DNA of 41,828 nucleotides from a virus. The notes beneath the pieces were generated by a model. It saw nothing but the letters and a program-made list of their open reading frames with translations. It had not been told where the DNA came from and ran no database searches. Each line of letters starts with the position of its first letter. The first letter of the stretch is position 1. The stretch spans positions 1 to 41,828 of IMG/VR virus record IMGVR_UViG_3300025652_000157; one strand, given 5' to 3'. The position numbers and the translations under genes are program-made. Below are positions 1-7,853 of this stretch, in pieces.

Positions 1-114
1 GAGCAGGCATACAGTATCGGTTGTGACGTCAGCAGCGGGTTTGCCTTCAATGACTGCGCCGCCGACGTAAAGGAGCGCCAGCATGACCAGAATACGCAAG
101 GACGAGGTGCGTGA
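1..114 (+). CDS. 3' end of an upstream gene, unknown product (partial)
   Basis: An open frame runs in from the left edge and stops at 112-114, overlapping the next gene by 32 bp. I chose this frame because its codons (gac, gtc, agc, gcc, ttc, aag) match the C-ending codon preference of the neighbouring genes. A competing frame ending at 68-70, just before the Shine-Dalgarno of the next gene, cannot be excluded. The roughly 37 visible residues show no recognisable motif. Confidence 0.4.
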   Translation, partial: EQAYSIGCDVSSGFAFNDCAADVKERQHDQNTQGRGA

Positions 115-415
115 CTACGTAGATCGCCGCCTACCATTTCATATCAAAGACAGCACCTTATATTCGATGCTGTCAGGCAAAGGGAAGTATGTCGTCTACA
201 CTTACGGCTTCAACAACCCTCTGTATGTATACGACGACGATCTTGAGGTGTGGTTCGGTAATGCCGACACGTATGAGAACGCCCCCAAGTCACTCAAGAC
301 CGCAGCAATAGCATCCGACGTCAAGATCAACTGGCTAGACCATGAAGACATGCGGTCGCTGATTGATGCTGGATCGTATGGAGCGCACTGCGCTCGCAGA
401 ATTCTTAACCAATAA
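83..415 (+). CDS. Conserved small phage protein, paralogue A
   Basis: This 110-residue protein of unknown function is preceded by an AGGAG Shine-Dalgarno about 8 bp before the ATG. It is clearly related to the next gene. Both share EVRxYVDRR near the N-terminus, a central GKxxYxVYxYG...P...YD segment, WFGN, WLDHxxM and a C-terminal GSYxAxCAxRIL. There is no signal peptide or membrane segment. The aromatic, charged composition suggests a small soluble folded domain. I do not recognise a catalytic motif. Position at the head of the early region suggests a host-interaction or regulatory role, which is inference only. Confidence 0.8.
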   Translation: MTRIRKDEVRDYVDRRLPFHIKDSTLYSMLSGKGKYVVYTYGFNNPLYVYDDDLEVWFGNADTYENAPKSLKTAAIASDVKINWLDHEDMRSLIDAGSYGAHCARRILNQ

Positions 416-431
416 CACGAGGAGCATCACC

Positions 432-815
432 ATGCCTAGAATAAGCAACAGAGAAGTACGGTCGTATGTCGATCGGCGCGAGGAGTTCGTGACCAACAAC
501 GGCACGATCATTTCGGACACCACGTTTAGCGGTGATATTGACGATGCCACTGCGCTGCCCTCTGACAAGGGTAAAGGGTTCTACATCGTTTACTCGTACG
601 GCAAGCATTTCCCCATGTTTGCCTATGATGAGACAGCAGCCCAATGGTTCGGCAATGGCAGCAAGTATAGCCATACAACGACGCGCCACCAGAGCCACGC
701 TCGACCGTCAACCGACGACATATTGTGGCTAGACCATGACGGTATGCTCGACCTCCTTTGGGAGGGATCGTACGCCGCATACTGTGCCGCAAGGATACTC
801 AAGAAAGCATCATAA
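432..815 (+). CDS. Conserved small phage protein, paralogue B
   Basis: This 127-residue protein is a paralogue of the preceding gene. The frame is open back to 363, but I start at the ATG at 432: it follows a GAGGAG-type Shine-Dalgarno, lies 16 bp after the previous stop, and makes the N-terminus (MPRISNREVRSYVDRR) align with paralogue A (MTRIRKDEVRDYVDRR). It carries an insertion of about 20 residues after the YVDRR motif relative to A. The shared motifs WFGN, WLDHxGM and GSYAAYCAARIL are intact. No domain is recognised. The tandem arrangement implies a local duplication followed by divergence. Confidence 0.82.
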   Translation: MPRISNREVRSYVDRREEFVTNNGTIISDTTFSGDIDDATALPSDKGKGFYIVYSYGKHFPMFAYDETAAQWFGNGSKYSHTTTRHQSHARPSTDDILWLDHDGMLDLLWEGSYAAYCAARILKKAS

Positions 816-826
816 CCCTTAACCCG

Positions 827-855
827 TTGACACTTTACGTGTTTACATGTAATCA
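827..855 (+). promoter_or_regulatory. Candidate sigma70-type promoter before the AAA+ operon
   Basis: A perfect TTGACA (827-832) is followed after 17 bp by TAATCA (850-855), in the 85-bp gap before the AAA+ ATPase gene. A 10-bp palindrome, TTACATGTAA (843-852), overlaps the -10 position and could be a regulator site. The -10 match to TATAAT is poor, but the same TTGACA-17-TAATCW layout recurs at 11222-11250. Confidence 0.45.
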
Positions 856-900
856 TATCAATTCAACTGCGCCCACCTAAGGGCACACAGGAGAACCACA

Positions 901-1914
901 ATGGCTTCAATAAACGAGTGCAAGACCACCATCGCGGCAATGTTCCGCAAATCCCCCAAAGTAGTGCCAATGATCCACGGCGCACCTGGCATGGGCAAGT
1001 CAGATGCCTGCCTCCAGATAGCCGACGAGCTGGGCATACCTCACGACAGGGTGCTTGTGGTGCATATCAACAACCACGACGTCGTCGACTTCACCGGTGT
1101 GCCCTCAATTACTGACGGCATGACCGTGTTCAACCCCACCAAGATGTTCTACGACTACCGGGAAGGTTCTGGCCCCGGCATGATCGTCCTTGAGGAGCTG
1201 GCCCAGTCATCCCAGCAGCTCCAGACATGGGCAGCGGGTTTCGTGTTAGAACGACAGACCCCGGTGTTCAAAGTCGACCCAAGCGTGGTGATGATCGCCA
1301 CTGGTAACCGTGCCCAAGACCGTGCTGGTGCCAAGCCTCTGTTAGGCCACCTGAACGACCGTATGTATCACTTCGACGTAGACACGTCGCTCGACGATTG
1401 GTGTGAGTGGGCCATGAACAACGGTGTTGATGCCATGGGTATCGCCTTCCTTAGACTGCGACCCAACCTGCTCAACGATTACGACGCCAATAAGCGCAGC
1501 AATCCAACCCAACGATCGTGGACCAAGCTGTTCACCGAGGTACCACTAGAACTGCCCACCAACATGTACCTGACAGCAGCAGAGGGCAAAGTGGGCGAGG
1601 GGGCAGCAGCTGAGTGGGTTGCTGCGATGGACATGATGCACAAGATGCCGTCGATCGACCTCGTACGACTACACCCTGCCGATACTGAGGTGCCAGAAGA
1701 GCCAGCCGTCAAGTATGCCGTGTCGACTGCGCTGAGTATGACGGCAACGCCAGACACGTTCAGCAGGGACATGACCTATATGGACCGTATGCCTAAGGAA
1801 TTTCAGATGGTCTACGTCACAGACGCACTGCGCCTAACGCCACAGCTACAGCAGACCCGCGACTTCATCGGCTGGGCGATCAAGAACAAAGACATCTTTA
1901 TGGGAGGTAACTGA
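901..1914 (+). CDS. MoxR-type AAA+ ATPase
   Basis: This 337-residue AAA+ ATPase has Walker A GAPGMGKS at residues 27-34. A Walker B-like strand (MIVLEEL, 94-100) has Glu where Asp is usual. A sensor-1-type ATGN segment follows, then a C-terminal helical lid. This is the architecture of MoxR/RavA-like AAA+ proteins, which use ATP to remodel partners and are usually paired with a VWA-domain protein. Such a partner is encoded two genes downstream (3014-4162). The start has a GGAG-containing leader. The next gene begins 1 bp after the stop, so the set is probably co-translated. The substrate in phage biology is unknown. Confidence 0.88.
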   Translation: MASINECKTTIAAMFRKSPKVVPMIHGAPGMGKSDACLQIADELGIPHDRVLVVHINNHDVVDFTGVPSITDGMTVFNPTKMFYDYREGSGPGMIVLEELAQSSQQLQTWAAGFVLERQTPVFKVDPSVVMIATGNRAQDRAGAKPLLGHLNDRMYHFDVDTSLDDWCEWAMNNGVDAMGIAFLRLRPNLLNDYDANKRSNPTQRSWTKLFTEVPLELPTNMYLTAAEGKVGEGAAAEWVAAMDMMHKMPSIDLVRLHPADTEVPEEPAVKYAVSTALSMTATPDTFSRDMTYMDRMPKEFQMVYVTDALRLTPQLQQTRDFIGWAIKNKDIFMGGN

Positions 1915-1915
1915 T

Positions 1916-3004
1916 ATGACTATCAATGAAACACTCGCCGCCGCACTTGCTGCCGTTGAGCAATGGGAGAAAGACCAAGTCGACGACTCATTGACGTCGC
2001 CGGTTTCACAGATCGCTAATGTCATCGACGACATTGCCGTCGCCGTGCCTGCTAACACCAACGCGCGACTATTTGCAGTGCCGCCGAAGAGCGAGACTGT
2101 ACCAAGTGTTGAATCTGTTAACACGTTACCTCGTCAGTCGTTACAAATCAAGAACTTAGACGAGAAAGCCGTGCTAGTGCAGGTCAAGCGCCGGATGTAC
2201 TCACCCTACAAGCTCGACACCGAGGAAAGCCGAGCGTACGGCGCAGGTAATGTTAACAAGCATCTGTTCGAGGGGCGCAACAACCGCGTCAAAGAGGCGA
2301 TCAGCAAGTACACCGAGGTCTATACATACGCCAAAGACAACACGGTGCCGTGGACTACTGGTGTGGAGCTGCTCAACATCGACCACTACATGTTCTTTAC
2401 AGCAGGACTGCGCCAACTGATCGACAAGGCCAACGATGCGGTCGACGATCTTGTCCAGCATTGGGACCACGAGGTTACCGCAGACTTAGCACGCTTGGCC
2501 GACATAGCCTTTGCCAAGGGCAAGCCGAACCTTGCCAACCCCAACGACTACCCTGACGCCGCCGAGGTGCGTGCCAAGTTTAGTATCGAGGTGCGCTACA
2601 TGCCGGTGCCTACGACAGGTGACTTCCGTGTGGGTATCAGCGACGAGGACAAAGACAGTCTGCAACGCCAGCTCGACGATGCCAGTACCAATGCAAGCGC
2701 TCACGTCCTCAACCAGATGATCGAGCCAATGCAACGCGCTGTCAATAAATTGGCGGTGACCATCGGCGACGACGGACACATCTTTCGAGACAGTCTTATC
2801 GACAACATGGTCGAGGTTTCATCTCGTATGGCCAAGATCAACATCTCAGATGACCCAGAGATCACCGAGCGTATCAAAGACCTCCAGTCACTGGTCGGCA
2901 CCTACGCCAACAACAAAGACGTACTGCGCAACTCATCAACGGTACGTGAGAAAGCAGCCACCCAAATCGATGACCTTATGAGCAAGATGCAAGGTCTAGT
3001 ATAG
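1916..3004 (+). CDS. Helical protein between the AAA+ and VWA genes, unknown function
   Basis: This 362-residue protein lies between the AAA+ ATPase and the VWA/metallopeptidase gene, with a strong GGGAGGTAA Shine-Dalgarno overlapping the upstream gene end. It is acidic, predicted mostly alpha-helical, with long charged stretches in the C-terminal third (roughly 240-362) that could form coiled coils. There is no signal peptide, transmembrane segment or recognised catalytic motif. Its conserved-looking placement suggests it is the third component, adaptor or substrate of the AAA+/VWA module; this is inference from context. Confidence 0.85.
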   Translation: MTINETLAAALAAVEQWEKDQVDDSLTSPVSQIANVIDDIAVAVPANTNARLFAVPPKSETVPSVESVNTLPRQSLQIKNLDEKAVLVQVKRRMYSPYKLDTEESRAYGAGNVNKHLFEGRNNRVKEAISKYTEVYTYAKDNTVPWTTGVELLNIDHYMFFTAGLRQLIDKANDAVDDLVQHWDHEVTADLARLADIAFAKGKPNLANPNDYPDAAEVRAKFSIEVRYMPVPTTGDFRVGISDEDKDSLQRQLDDASTNASAHVLNQMIEPMQRAVNKLAVTIGDDGHIFRDSLIDNMVEVSSRMAKINISDDPEITERIKDLQSLVGTYANNKDVLRNSSTVREKAATQIDDLMSKMQGLV

Positions 3005-3013
3005 GAGAACACC

Positions 3014-4162
3014 ATGAGCGCCCAACTACAGCACACTGCACTCGACGACGTGCAACGCAAGGTAGGCAAGGCCAAGTCACTACTGATCTTGGATCACCCG
3101 TTCTTTGGGACCGCCTGCACCAAACGGCCTATCATCTACACCGACAAGATACCGACCGCCGGTATGTCAGCGACAGGTCAGATGTACATCAACCCAGACT
3201 TTGCCGAGCCACTGTCAGTTCGCAACATCATGTTCTTACTGGCTCACGAGGCGATGCACTACATGCTATGCCACGGTTTGCGCCGGGGACACCGAGATGC
3301 CAAGGCGTGGAATGTCGCTGCCGACAAAGTTATCAACGACACCCTGATCGACGCCAATGTCGGCGACTTCATCGACGGCGGAATTACGCTGGACGGCGCT
3401 CGCAACATGGCCGCCGAGTCTTTGTATGATGAGGCCGACGACGGCGAAGGGGAAGGCCCCGGCGGTCTCGGTAACGACATAGGCGACCCCGTCGACGACG
3501 ACGGCAAACCGCTCGACGACGCGCAGATCCACCAGCTCGAAGCGCAAGCCAAGATCGAGACCATACAATCTGCCAAGGCTGCCAAGGCAGTCGGCAAGCT
3601 GCCCGCAGGTATCGAGCGTCTGGTCGACGATCTCGTTAACGTGAAGACCCCTTGGTACGATATTCTTGAGCGCTTCATGGCAGGCAAGATCAAAGATGGC
3701 TACTCGTGGAACAGACCCAACCGCCGGTTTATCGCTCGCAACATCTACATCCCCGGCGTTGACTATCTACCTAAGATGGGGCCGGTTGTTATCGGTGTCG
3801 ATACGTCCTGCTCTGTTACCGACGACGACATCGCTATGTTCAACGGTCACATCAATCGCATCATCGACACGTGTAACCCTGAGGTTGTTCACGTTGTCTA
3901 CTGTGACCACGCCGTAGCAGGTGTTGACGAGTACACACCTGATGACTTTCCCGTCAGCATCCAAGCCTTGGGCGGCGGCGGCACATCGTTCAAGCCAGTG
4001 TTCGACTGGATCGACGACAACGCTATCGAGCCCGAGTGTGTTGTCTACCTGACTGATGGCTACGGCGATCAATCCCAATTCACGGCTAGCCACGAAACAG
4101 TGTGGCTCACGACAGGCACCACGGCATTCAGCTGGGGCACCGTAATAAAATTCGAGGACTAG
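3014..4162 (+). CDS. Putative metallopeptidase-fold / VWA-like (DUF2201) protein
   Basis: This 382-residue protein has two parts. The N-terminal half carries the zincin signature HEAMH (H78, E79, H82), followed by a WNVAADKVIN segment typical of the 'putative metallopeptidase' domain. The C-terminal part, from about residue 255, is a von Willebrand A-like domain with an intact MIDAS: D263-T-S265-C-S267, T324 in GGGGTS, and D348 in the TDG motif. An acidic Gly/Asp-rich linker (about 140-175) separates them. VWA proteins of this family work with MoxR-type AAA+ ATPases, which fits the gene at 901-1914. Start follows AGGAGA. The combination suggests a metal-dependent binding or proteolytic module. 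Whether it cleaves protein is untested. Confidence 0.88.
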   Translation: MSAQLQHTALDDVQRKVGKAKSLLILDHPFFGTACTKRPIIYTDKIPTAGMSATGQMYINPDFAEPLSVRNIMFLLAHEAMHYMLCHGLRRGHRDAKAWNVAADKVINDTLIDANVGDFIDGGITLDGARNMAAESLYDEADDGEGEGPGGLGNDIGDPVDDDGKPLDDAQIHQLEAQAKIETIQSAKAAKAVGKLPAGIERLVDDLVNVKTPWYDILERFMAGKIKDGYSWNRPNRRFIARNIYIPGVDYLPKMGPVVIGVDTSCSVTDDDIAMFNGHINRIIDTCNPEVVHVVYCDHAVAGVDEYTPDDFPVSIQALGGGGTSFKPVFDWIDDNAIEPECVVYLTDGYGDQSQFTASHETVWLTTGTTAFSWGTVIKFED

Positions 4163-4165
4163 ATT

Positions 4166-4852
4166 ATGTATGTACGTAAAACTGACACACTTATGAACCA
4201 GATGCTAGATTACGTAGAAACAATGCGCCAAGCTGCGATAAAAGCATATCCACCACGCACGATTGCATATGGCACCCCGTTGTTCGATTCAGCAAGGGAC
4301 GCAGTATGTAAGGCGTCATACAGAGACGCGCCGCATCTGGAGGGCAAGCTCCCAGCAACATGGCTAAAAGACCACCGACGTGTGGTGATTAGGTTCCCGC
4401 TTGACGGCTCAGACGTTCTTGACCGCGACCGCAATGTACACAAGCAAGACCTAGAGTTTCCAGAGCACGACACAGTATCACTGCCGTTTGCAACCAAGGA
4501 CCGCTACTACGGCGTGGAGGTAGACTTAAAACTTGATGACTGTGACGACCTACTCCGCAGCTTTTTTGATGTAGTCTCGGCACACAAAGACCACCTCCGA
4601 CGCATCAACACGCAGTTCAGGGATGTTGTTGACCAGATCCAGATATTTATGGCTGGTTACTCGTCTCTCAACGCTGCGATCAAGGCCATGCCCGAGATCG
4701 AGATGTACGTACCAGCGGCGTACATGGATAAATTACGCGAGCCAGCACCCAGTCGAGCGGCGAAGAACTCTTCCTTACTCCCGGAAAGCTTAGGCATCGA
4801 CCGCGACATGCTCGCATCACTGGCAATAGGCCACCGAATTACAAAACCATAA
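4166..4852 (+). CDS. Conserved hypothetical protein after the VWA gene
   Basis: This 228-residue protein is unrecognised. It starts 3 bp after the VWA gene with a GAGGA Shine-Dalgarno inside the upstream coding end, so it probably belongs to the same operon. It appears soluble: mixed alpha/beta in the first 130 residues and helical afterwards, with no signal peptide, Cys cluster or ATP-binding loop. It may be a fourth partner of the AAA+/VWA module or simply the next early gene. Confidence 0.8.
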   Translation: MYVRKTDTLMNQMLDYVETMRQAAIKAYPPRTIAYGTPLFDSARDAVCKASYRDAPHLEGKLPATWLKDHRRVVIRFPLDGSDVLDRDRNVHKQDLEFPEHDTVSLPFATKDRYYGVEVDLKLDDCDDLLRSFFDVVSAHKDHLRRINTQFRDVVDQIQIFMAGYSSLNAAIKAMPEIEMYVPAAYMDKLREPAPSRAAKNSSLLPESLGIDRDMLASLAIGHRITKP

Positions 4853-4865
4853 TAGGAGAACAACC

Positions 4866-5144
4866 ATGTCTAACACGTCAACCAATGTATCAGAACTAGC
4901 CCGTAAGAAAGGGCTGCACCCAAGCGTAGTACACAACCGCCTAGGCCGAGGGTGGTCGTTAGAAGATGCGCTCAACACCCCTGCGCGTTTAAAGCGAGGC
5001 CGCCCACGTAAGACCCGCATCAAGGATCAGCCGCCAGTAGCGGCGCTAAGCTTTACCGATAGGTTTTGTAAGAGATGCTTTGCCACGTCTGTCTCACTCT
5101 CTGTGATTGTCGTCTTCGTCTCGTGGTGGATGTCCAACCTATAA
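4866..5144 (+). CDS. Small AT-hook-like protein with hydrophobic C-terminus
   Basis: This 92-residue protein is preceded by a clear AGGAGAA Shine-Dalgarno. Residues about 8-40 (SELARKKGLHPSVVHNRL... WSLEDAL) resemble the helix-turn-helix-like repeats seen beside phage DNA-binding and nuclease domains. KRGRPRK follows and carries the Gly-Arg-Pro core of an AT-hook. The last 20 residues (SVSLSVIVVFVSWWMSNL) are strongly hydrophobic and could be a membrane anchor. DNA binding is inferred from the motifs. The pairing of a DNA-binding front with a hydrophobic tail is unusual. Confidence 0.7.
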   Translation: MSNTSTNVSELARKKGLHPSVVHNRLGRGWSLEDALNTPARLKRGRPRKTRIKDQPPVAALSFTDRFCKRCFATSVSLSVIVVFVSWWMSNL

Positions 5145-5161
5145 ATCTGCTAACTTTGCAC

Positions 5162-5178
5162 CCCCGCTTAGTGCGGGG
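5162..5178 (+). promoter_or_regulatory. GC-rich stem-loop in the leader of the DNA polymerase gene
   Basis: CCCCGC (5162-5167), loop TTAGT, GCGGGG (5173-5178) form a 6-bp all-GC stem ending about 13 bp before the polymerase ATG and immediately before its GGAGA Shine-Dalgarno. No U-run follows, so it is not a standard terminator. It could stabilise the mRNA, act as an RNA processing site or modulate translation. Confidence 0.45.
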
Positions 5179-5191
5179 AATGGAGACCTAA

Positions 5192-7111
5192 ATGAAAATA
5201 TGTACCGTAGATCTTGAGACCTACTGGAGCGTCACGCACTCCCTGTCCAAGATGTCCCCCATCGCTTACTGTATGCACCCTGACACAGAGATAATCTCTT
5301 GTGGGTTTAAGTTTGACGACGGCGAGACCGAGATTGTATTCGGCGAAGCGAACGTCATCGAGTATGCGTCCAAGGTCGACTGGTCACAGTATTGGGTAGT
5401 CGGGCACAACCTGTCCGGCTTTGACTCTATGATCCTAGCATGGCGTATGCACATCAAGCCCCGGCTATGGGGATGCACGCTGGCTATGTCTCGACCAATC
5501 CACGCCAAGGACGCTGGTGGTTCACTGGCCAAGCTCGTGGAGCATTACAAGATAGGCTACAAAGACCAGTCCGCGCTCATCGCCACGAAAGGCCGACGCT
5601 TGTCGGAGTTCACCAAGAAAGAGATTGCCGACATGGCTCTCTATAACAAGGACGACGTTGACCAGTGTTACGCGTTACTGAGACGACTCATACCGCAGAC
5701 ACGTAAAGACGAGGTGCGGCTTATCGACATGACGATCCGCATGTTAGTCGAGCCAAAGTTTGAGGCTAACAGTTCACTGTTGTACGACACGTTGGTCGAA
5801 GAAGGCATACGTAAGAAGAAGGTGCTGCTCGAAGCATCTAAAGAGATGAACGTTTACGACGCAGCGCACACCGACGAGGAGAACATAGAAGCGATCCTAA
5901 AGCTGCTATCGTCTGCTGCTAAGTTTGCAGCGTTCCTACGTACCGTGGGCGTGGAAGTTCCAACCAAGATTTCAGCACGAACGGGCAAAGAGATACCTGC
6001 GCTGGCAAAGACAGACGAAGAGTTCCTTGCGCTACAAGAACATGACAACCCGATAGTTGCTACAGCAGCAGCCGCTCGCTTAGACGCCAAGTCAACGATC
6101 CTACAGACGCGCATCAACGCGTTCCTAGACGCCTCTAACGCGCACCCTGACAAACGGGTGCCTATTCCGCTGAAGTACTACGGAGCGGACACTACGGGAC
6201 GCTGGAGCGGGTGGGGCTACAACCCACAGAACTTACCACGTGTTAATCCGTATGCACCCCGACCATCGGATGCACTGCGTAAGTCGTTGATCGCACCGGC
6301 AGGGTACAAGGTCGTCGTGGCGGATCTGTCCGGCATCGAGCTACGTGTTAACCACTTCTTATGGAAGGTGCCATCTAGTACGGCAATGTTCCAAGCCGAC
6401 CCAGAGAAAGCTGACCTATATAAAGACTTCGCCAGTAAGCTTTACGCCGTACCATACGACAACGTGACCAAGCAGCAACGACAGGTCGGCAAAGTTGCCC
6501 ACCTCGGGCTGGGTTTCGGGGCAGGATGGAAAACGTTTATGACCGTCGCCAAGCTGATGGGCGGTGTAGAGATTGATGAGTCTGAGAGCCAAGACATCGT
6601 GAACCAATGGCGGGACAGTTACTACGAGATCACCAGAGGATGGCGCACATGTCACAACGTACTGCCAACTATTATGCGTGGTGCGACGGGGGCTGCTCTC
6701 GACCCGTGGGGTATGGTTGTCCCAGTCCCTGAAGGGCTAAAGACACCTAAAGGCATCATCCGTTACCCAAGCCTGCGTACCGAGCGTAACGAGGCCGACG
6801 GACGTATGGAGTTTGTGTATGGGCACGGTCGCAACAAAGCCCGAATCTATGCAGGGAAGATCGACGAGAACATCGTTCAGCATCTTGCCCGGTGTGTAAT
6901 TGCTGACAACGCGTTAACAGTTCAAGATCTTACGGGCTTAAACCCTGCGTTAATGGTTCACGATGAGCTGGTTTACATCGTTCCTGAAAGCGAATCGCAG
7001 GACATGCTAGATCTAGTACAGAAAGTAATGCGCACGCCCCCTATATGGTGGCCTGAGCTGGTTACATGGAGTGAAGGTGACATCGGTGACACTTACGGTG
7101 ACGCAAAGTAA
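5192..7111 (+). CDS. polA: DNA polymerase I-type (family A), Leu-762 class
   Basis: This 639-residue replicative DNA polymerase has an N-terminal 3'-5' exonuclease: Exo I D7/E9 in VDLET, Exo II D78 in GHNLSGFD, Exo III Y151/D155 in YNKDD. The family A polymerase domain follows, with GRWSGWGYNPQNLPR, motif A DLSGIELR (D378), O-helix R430...K434...L438 and motif C VHDEL (D591). It is shorter than T7 gp5 and shows no obvious thioredoxin-binding insertion. The residue aligned with E. coli Pol I F762 is Leu (L438), a variant reported to be frequent in temperate phages; this agrees with the integrase here. It probably works with the primase-helicase and the ssDNA-binding protein encoded downstream. 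Confidence 0.96.
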   Translation: MKICTVDLETYWSVTHSLSKMSPIAYCMHPDTEIISCGFKFDDGETEIVFGEANVIEYASKVDWSQYWVVGHNLSGFDSMILAWRMHIKPRLWGCTLAMSRPIHAKDAGGSLAKLVEHYKIGYKDQSALIATKGRRLSEFTKKEIADMALYNKDDVDQCYALLRRLIPQTRKDEVRLIDMTIRMLVEPKFEANSSLLYDTLVEEGIRKKKVLLEASKEMNVYDAAHTDEENIEAILKLLSSAAKFAAFLRTVGVEVPTKISARTGKEIPALAKTDEEFLALQEHDNPIVATAAAARLDAKSTILQTRINAFLDASNAHPDKRVPIPLKYYGADTTGRWSGWGYNPQNLPRVNPYAPRPSDALRKSLIAPAGYKVVVADLSGIELRVNHFLWKVPSSTAMFQADPEKADLYKDFASKLYAVPYDNVTKQQRQVGKVAHLGLGFGAGWKTFMTVAKLMGGVEIDESESQDIVNQWRDSYYEITRGWRTCHNVLPTIMRGATGAALDPWGMVVPVPEGLKTPKGIIRYPSLRTERNEADGRMEFVYGHGRNKARIYAGKIDENIVQHLARCVIADNALTVQDLTGLNPALMVHDELVYIVPESESQDMLDLVQKVMRTPPIWWPELVTWSEGDIGDTYGDAK

Positions 7112-7141
7112 TATCCACGAACCACTTAAAAGGAGGCACGG

Positions 7142-7222
7142 ATGTCGATAGTAGGTGCATATAGTTGCAGGCTATGTTATATACATGTAAGTAAGTTTAG
7201 GGAGGAACACCTGTACCTGTAA
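7142..7222 (+). CDS. Possible 26-residue micropeptide gene
   Basis: In the 175-bp gap after the polymerase gene, AAAAGGAGG lies 5 bp before an ATG that opens a frame of 26 codons ending in TAA at 7220-7222. The predicted peptide contains a CRLC pair and a basic-then-acidic C-terminus. The Shine-Dalgarno is one of the best in the window, which argues for translation. No homologue is recognised. The region also contains TACATGTA (7182-7189) and TGTACCTGT (7212-7220), so it could instead be a regulatory leader. Confidence 0.4.
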   Translation: MSIVGAYSCRLCYIHVSKFREEHLYL

Positions 7223-7286
7223 CTTGCGGCACTAGATAACAGATAAGCCCGCAAGTAAGTAGGATAAGGTAAAATTGGGGTGACCA

Positions 7287-7853
7287 ATGGAAGTTAACAA
7301 AACGGAAGAACCAACAGCAGCTGTTACGGTACAGCTGCTAAGAAACCCAGACAAAGTGCGCGAGTGGCTCACGGTGGCTGATAGACACATGCAAAGTTAT
7401 GCTAACAACCCGGAGATCTTTTTACTCCCGAAAGCGCATGAGTTTCTCAACCCTTTGATCCGCGCGTTCGCGCACGACTTAGAAGGATTTGTAGGTTACC
7501 TAATGGAAGTACGAGATCAGTTCGACAGACGAAGCCAACAGTTTGTCGAAGTTCAAGCCATACACCGTCGAGTAAATGGGCGATTTGTCCAGCAGGCGCG
7601 CAGGGAGCGGATGGGAAGAGCCATCACCAAAGCCGAAGAGCTTTACGGCCAGATACCCTATACTAAGCGGATGCAATGGATGGCAGAACAAGAACATAAA
7701 TGGGCACAACGACGACTGGCGTTCTTAGAAATTCAGCGCAAACGGCTAAAGCAGGAGCGGCTGGAGACCGAACTGCGTACCGAACTGCTGCTAGAGTTCT
7801 GGGACATAATCGATACAGAAATATATGAAGGAAAACTACCACAGTGGAACTAA
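7287..7853 (+). CDS. Conserved hypothetical helical protein
   Basis: This 188-residue protein starts after GGGGTGA. It is almost entirely alpha-helical by composition, with many Arg, Gln and Glu residues in the second half (about 95-175), suggesting a coiled coil. No catalytic motif, Cys cluster or membrane segment is visible. Its last 10 bp overlap the GTG start of the PD-(D/E)XK nuclease gene, so the two are translationally coupled and may act together in DNA metabolism. Confidence 0.8.
   Translation: MEVNKTEEPTAAVTVQLLRNPDKVREWLTVADRHMQSYANNPEIFLLPKAHEFLNPLIRAFAHDLEGFVGYLMEVRDQFDRRSQQFVEVQAIHRRVNGRFVQQARRERMGRAITKAEELYGQIPYTKRMQWMAEQEHKWAQRRLAFLEIQRKRLKQERLETELRTELLLEFWDIIDTEIYEGKLPQWN

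Noticed and set aside
3259-3693. A 144-codon minus-strand open frame opposite the VWA gene
   Set aside because: It is antisense to a gene with clear zincin and MIDAS motifs; its Ser/Pro/Ala-rich composition is that of an artefact of the coding strand's codon bias.
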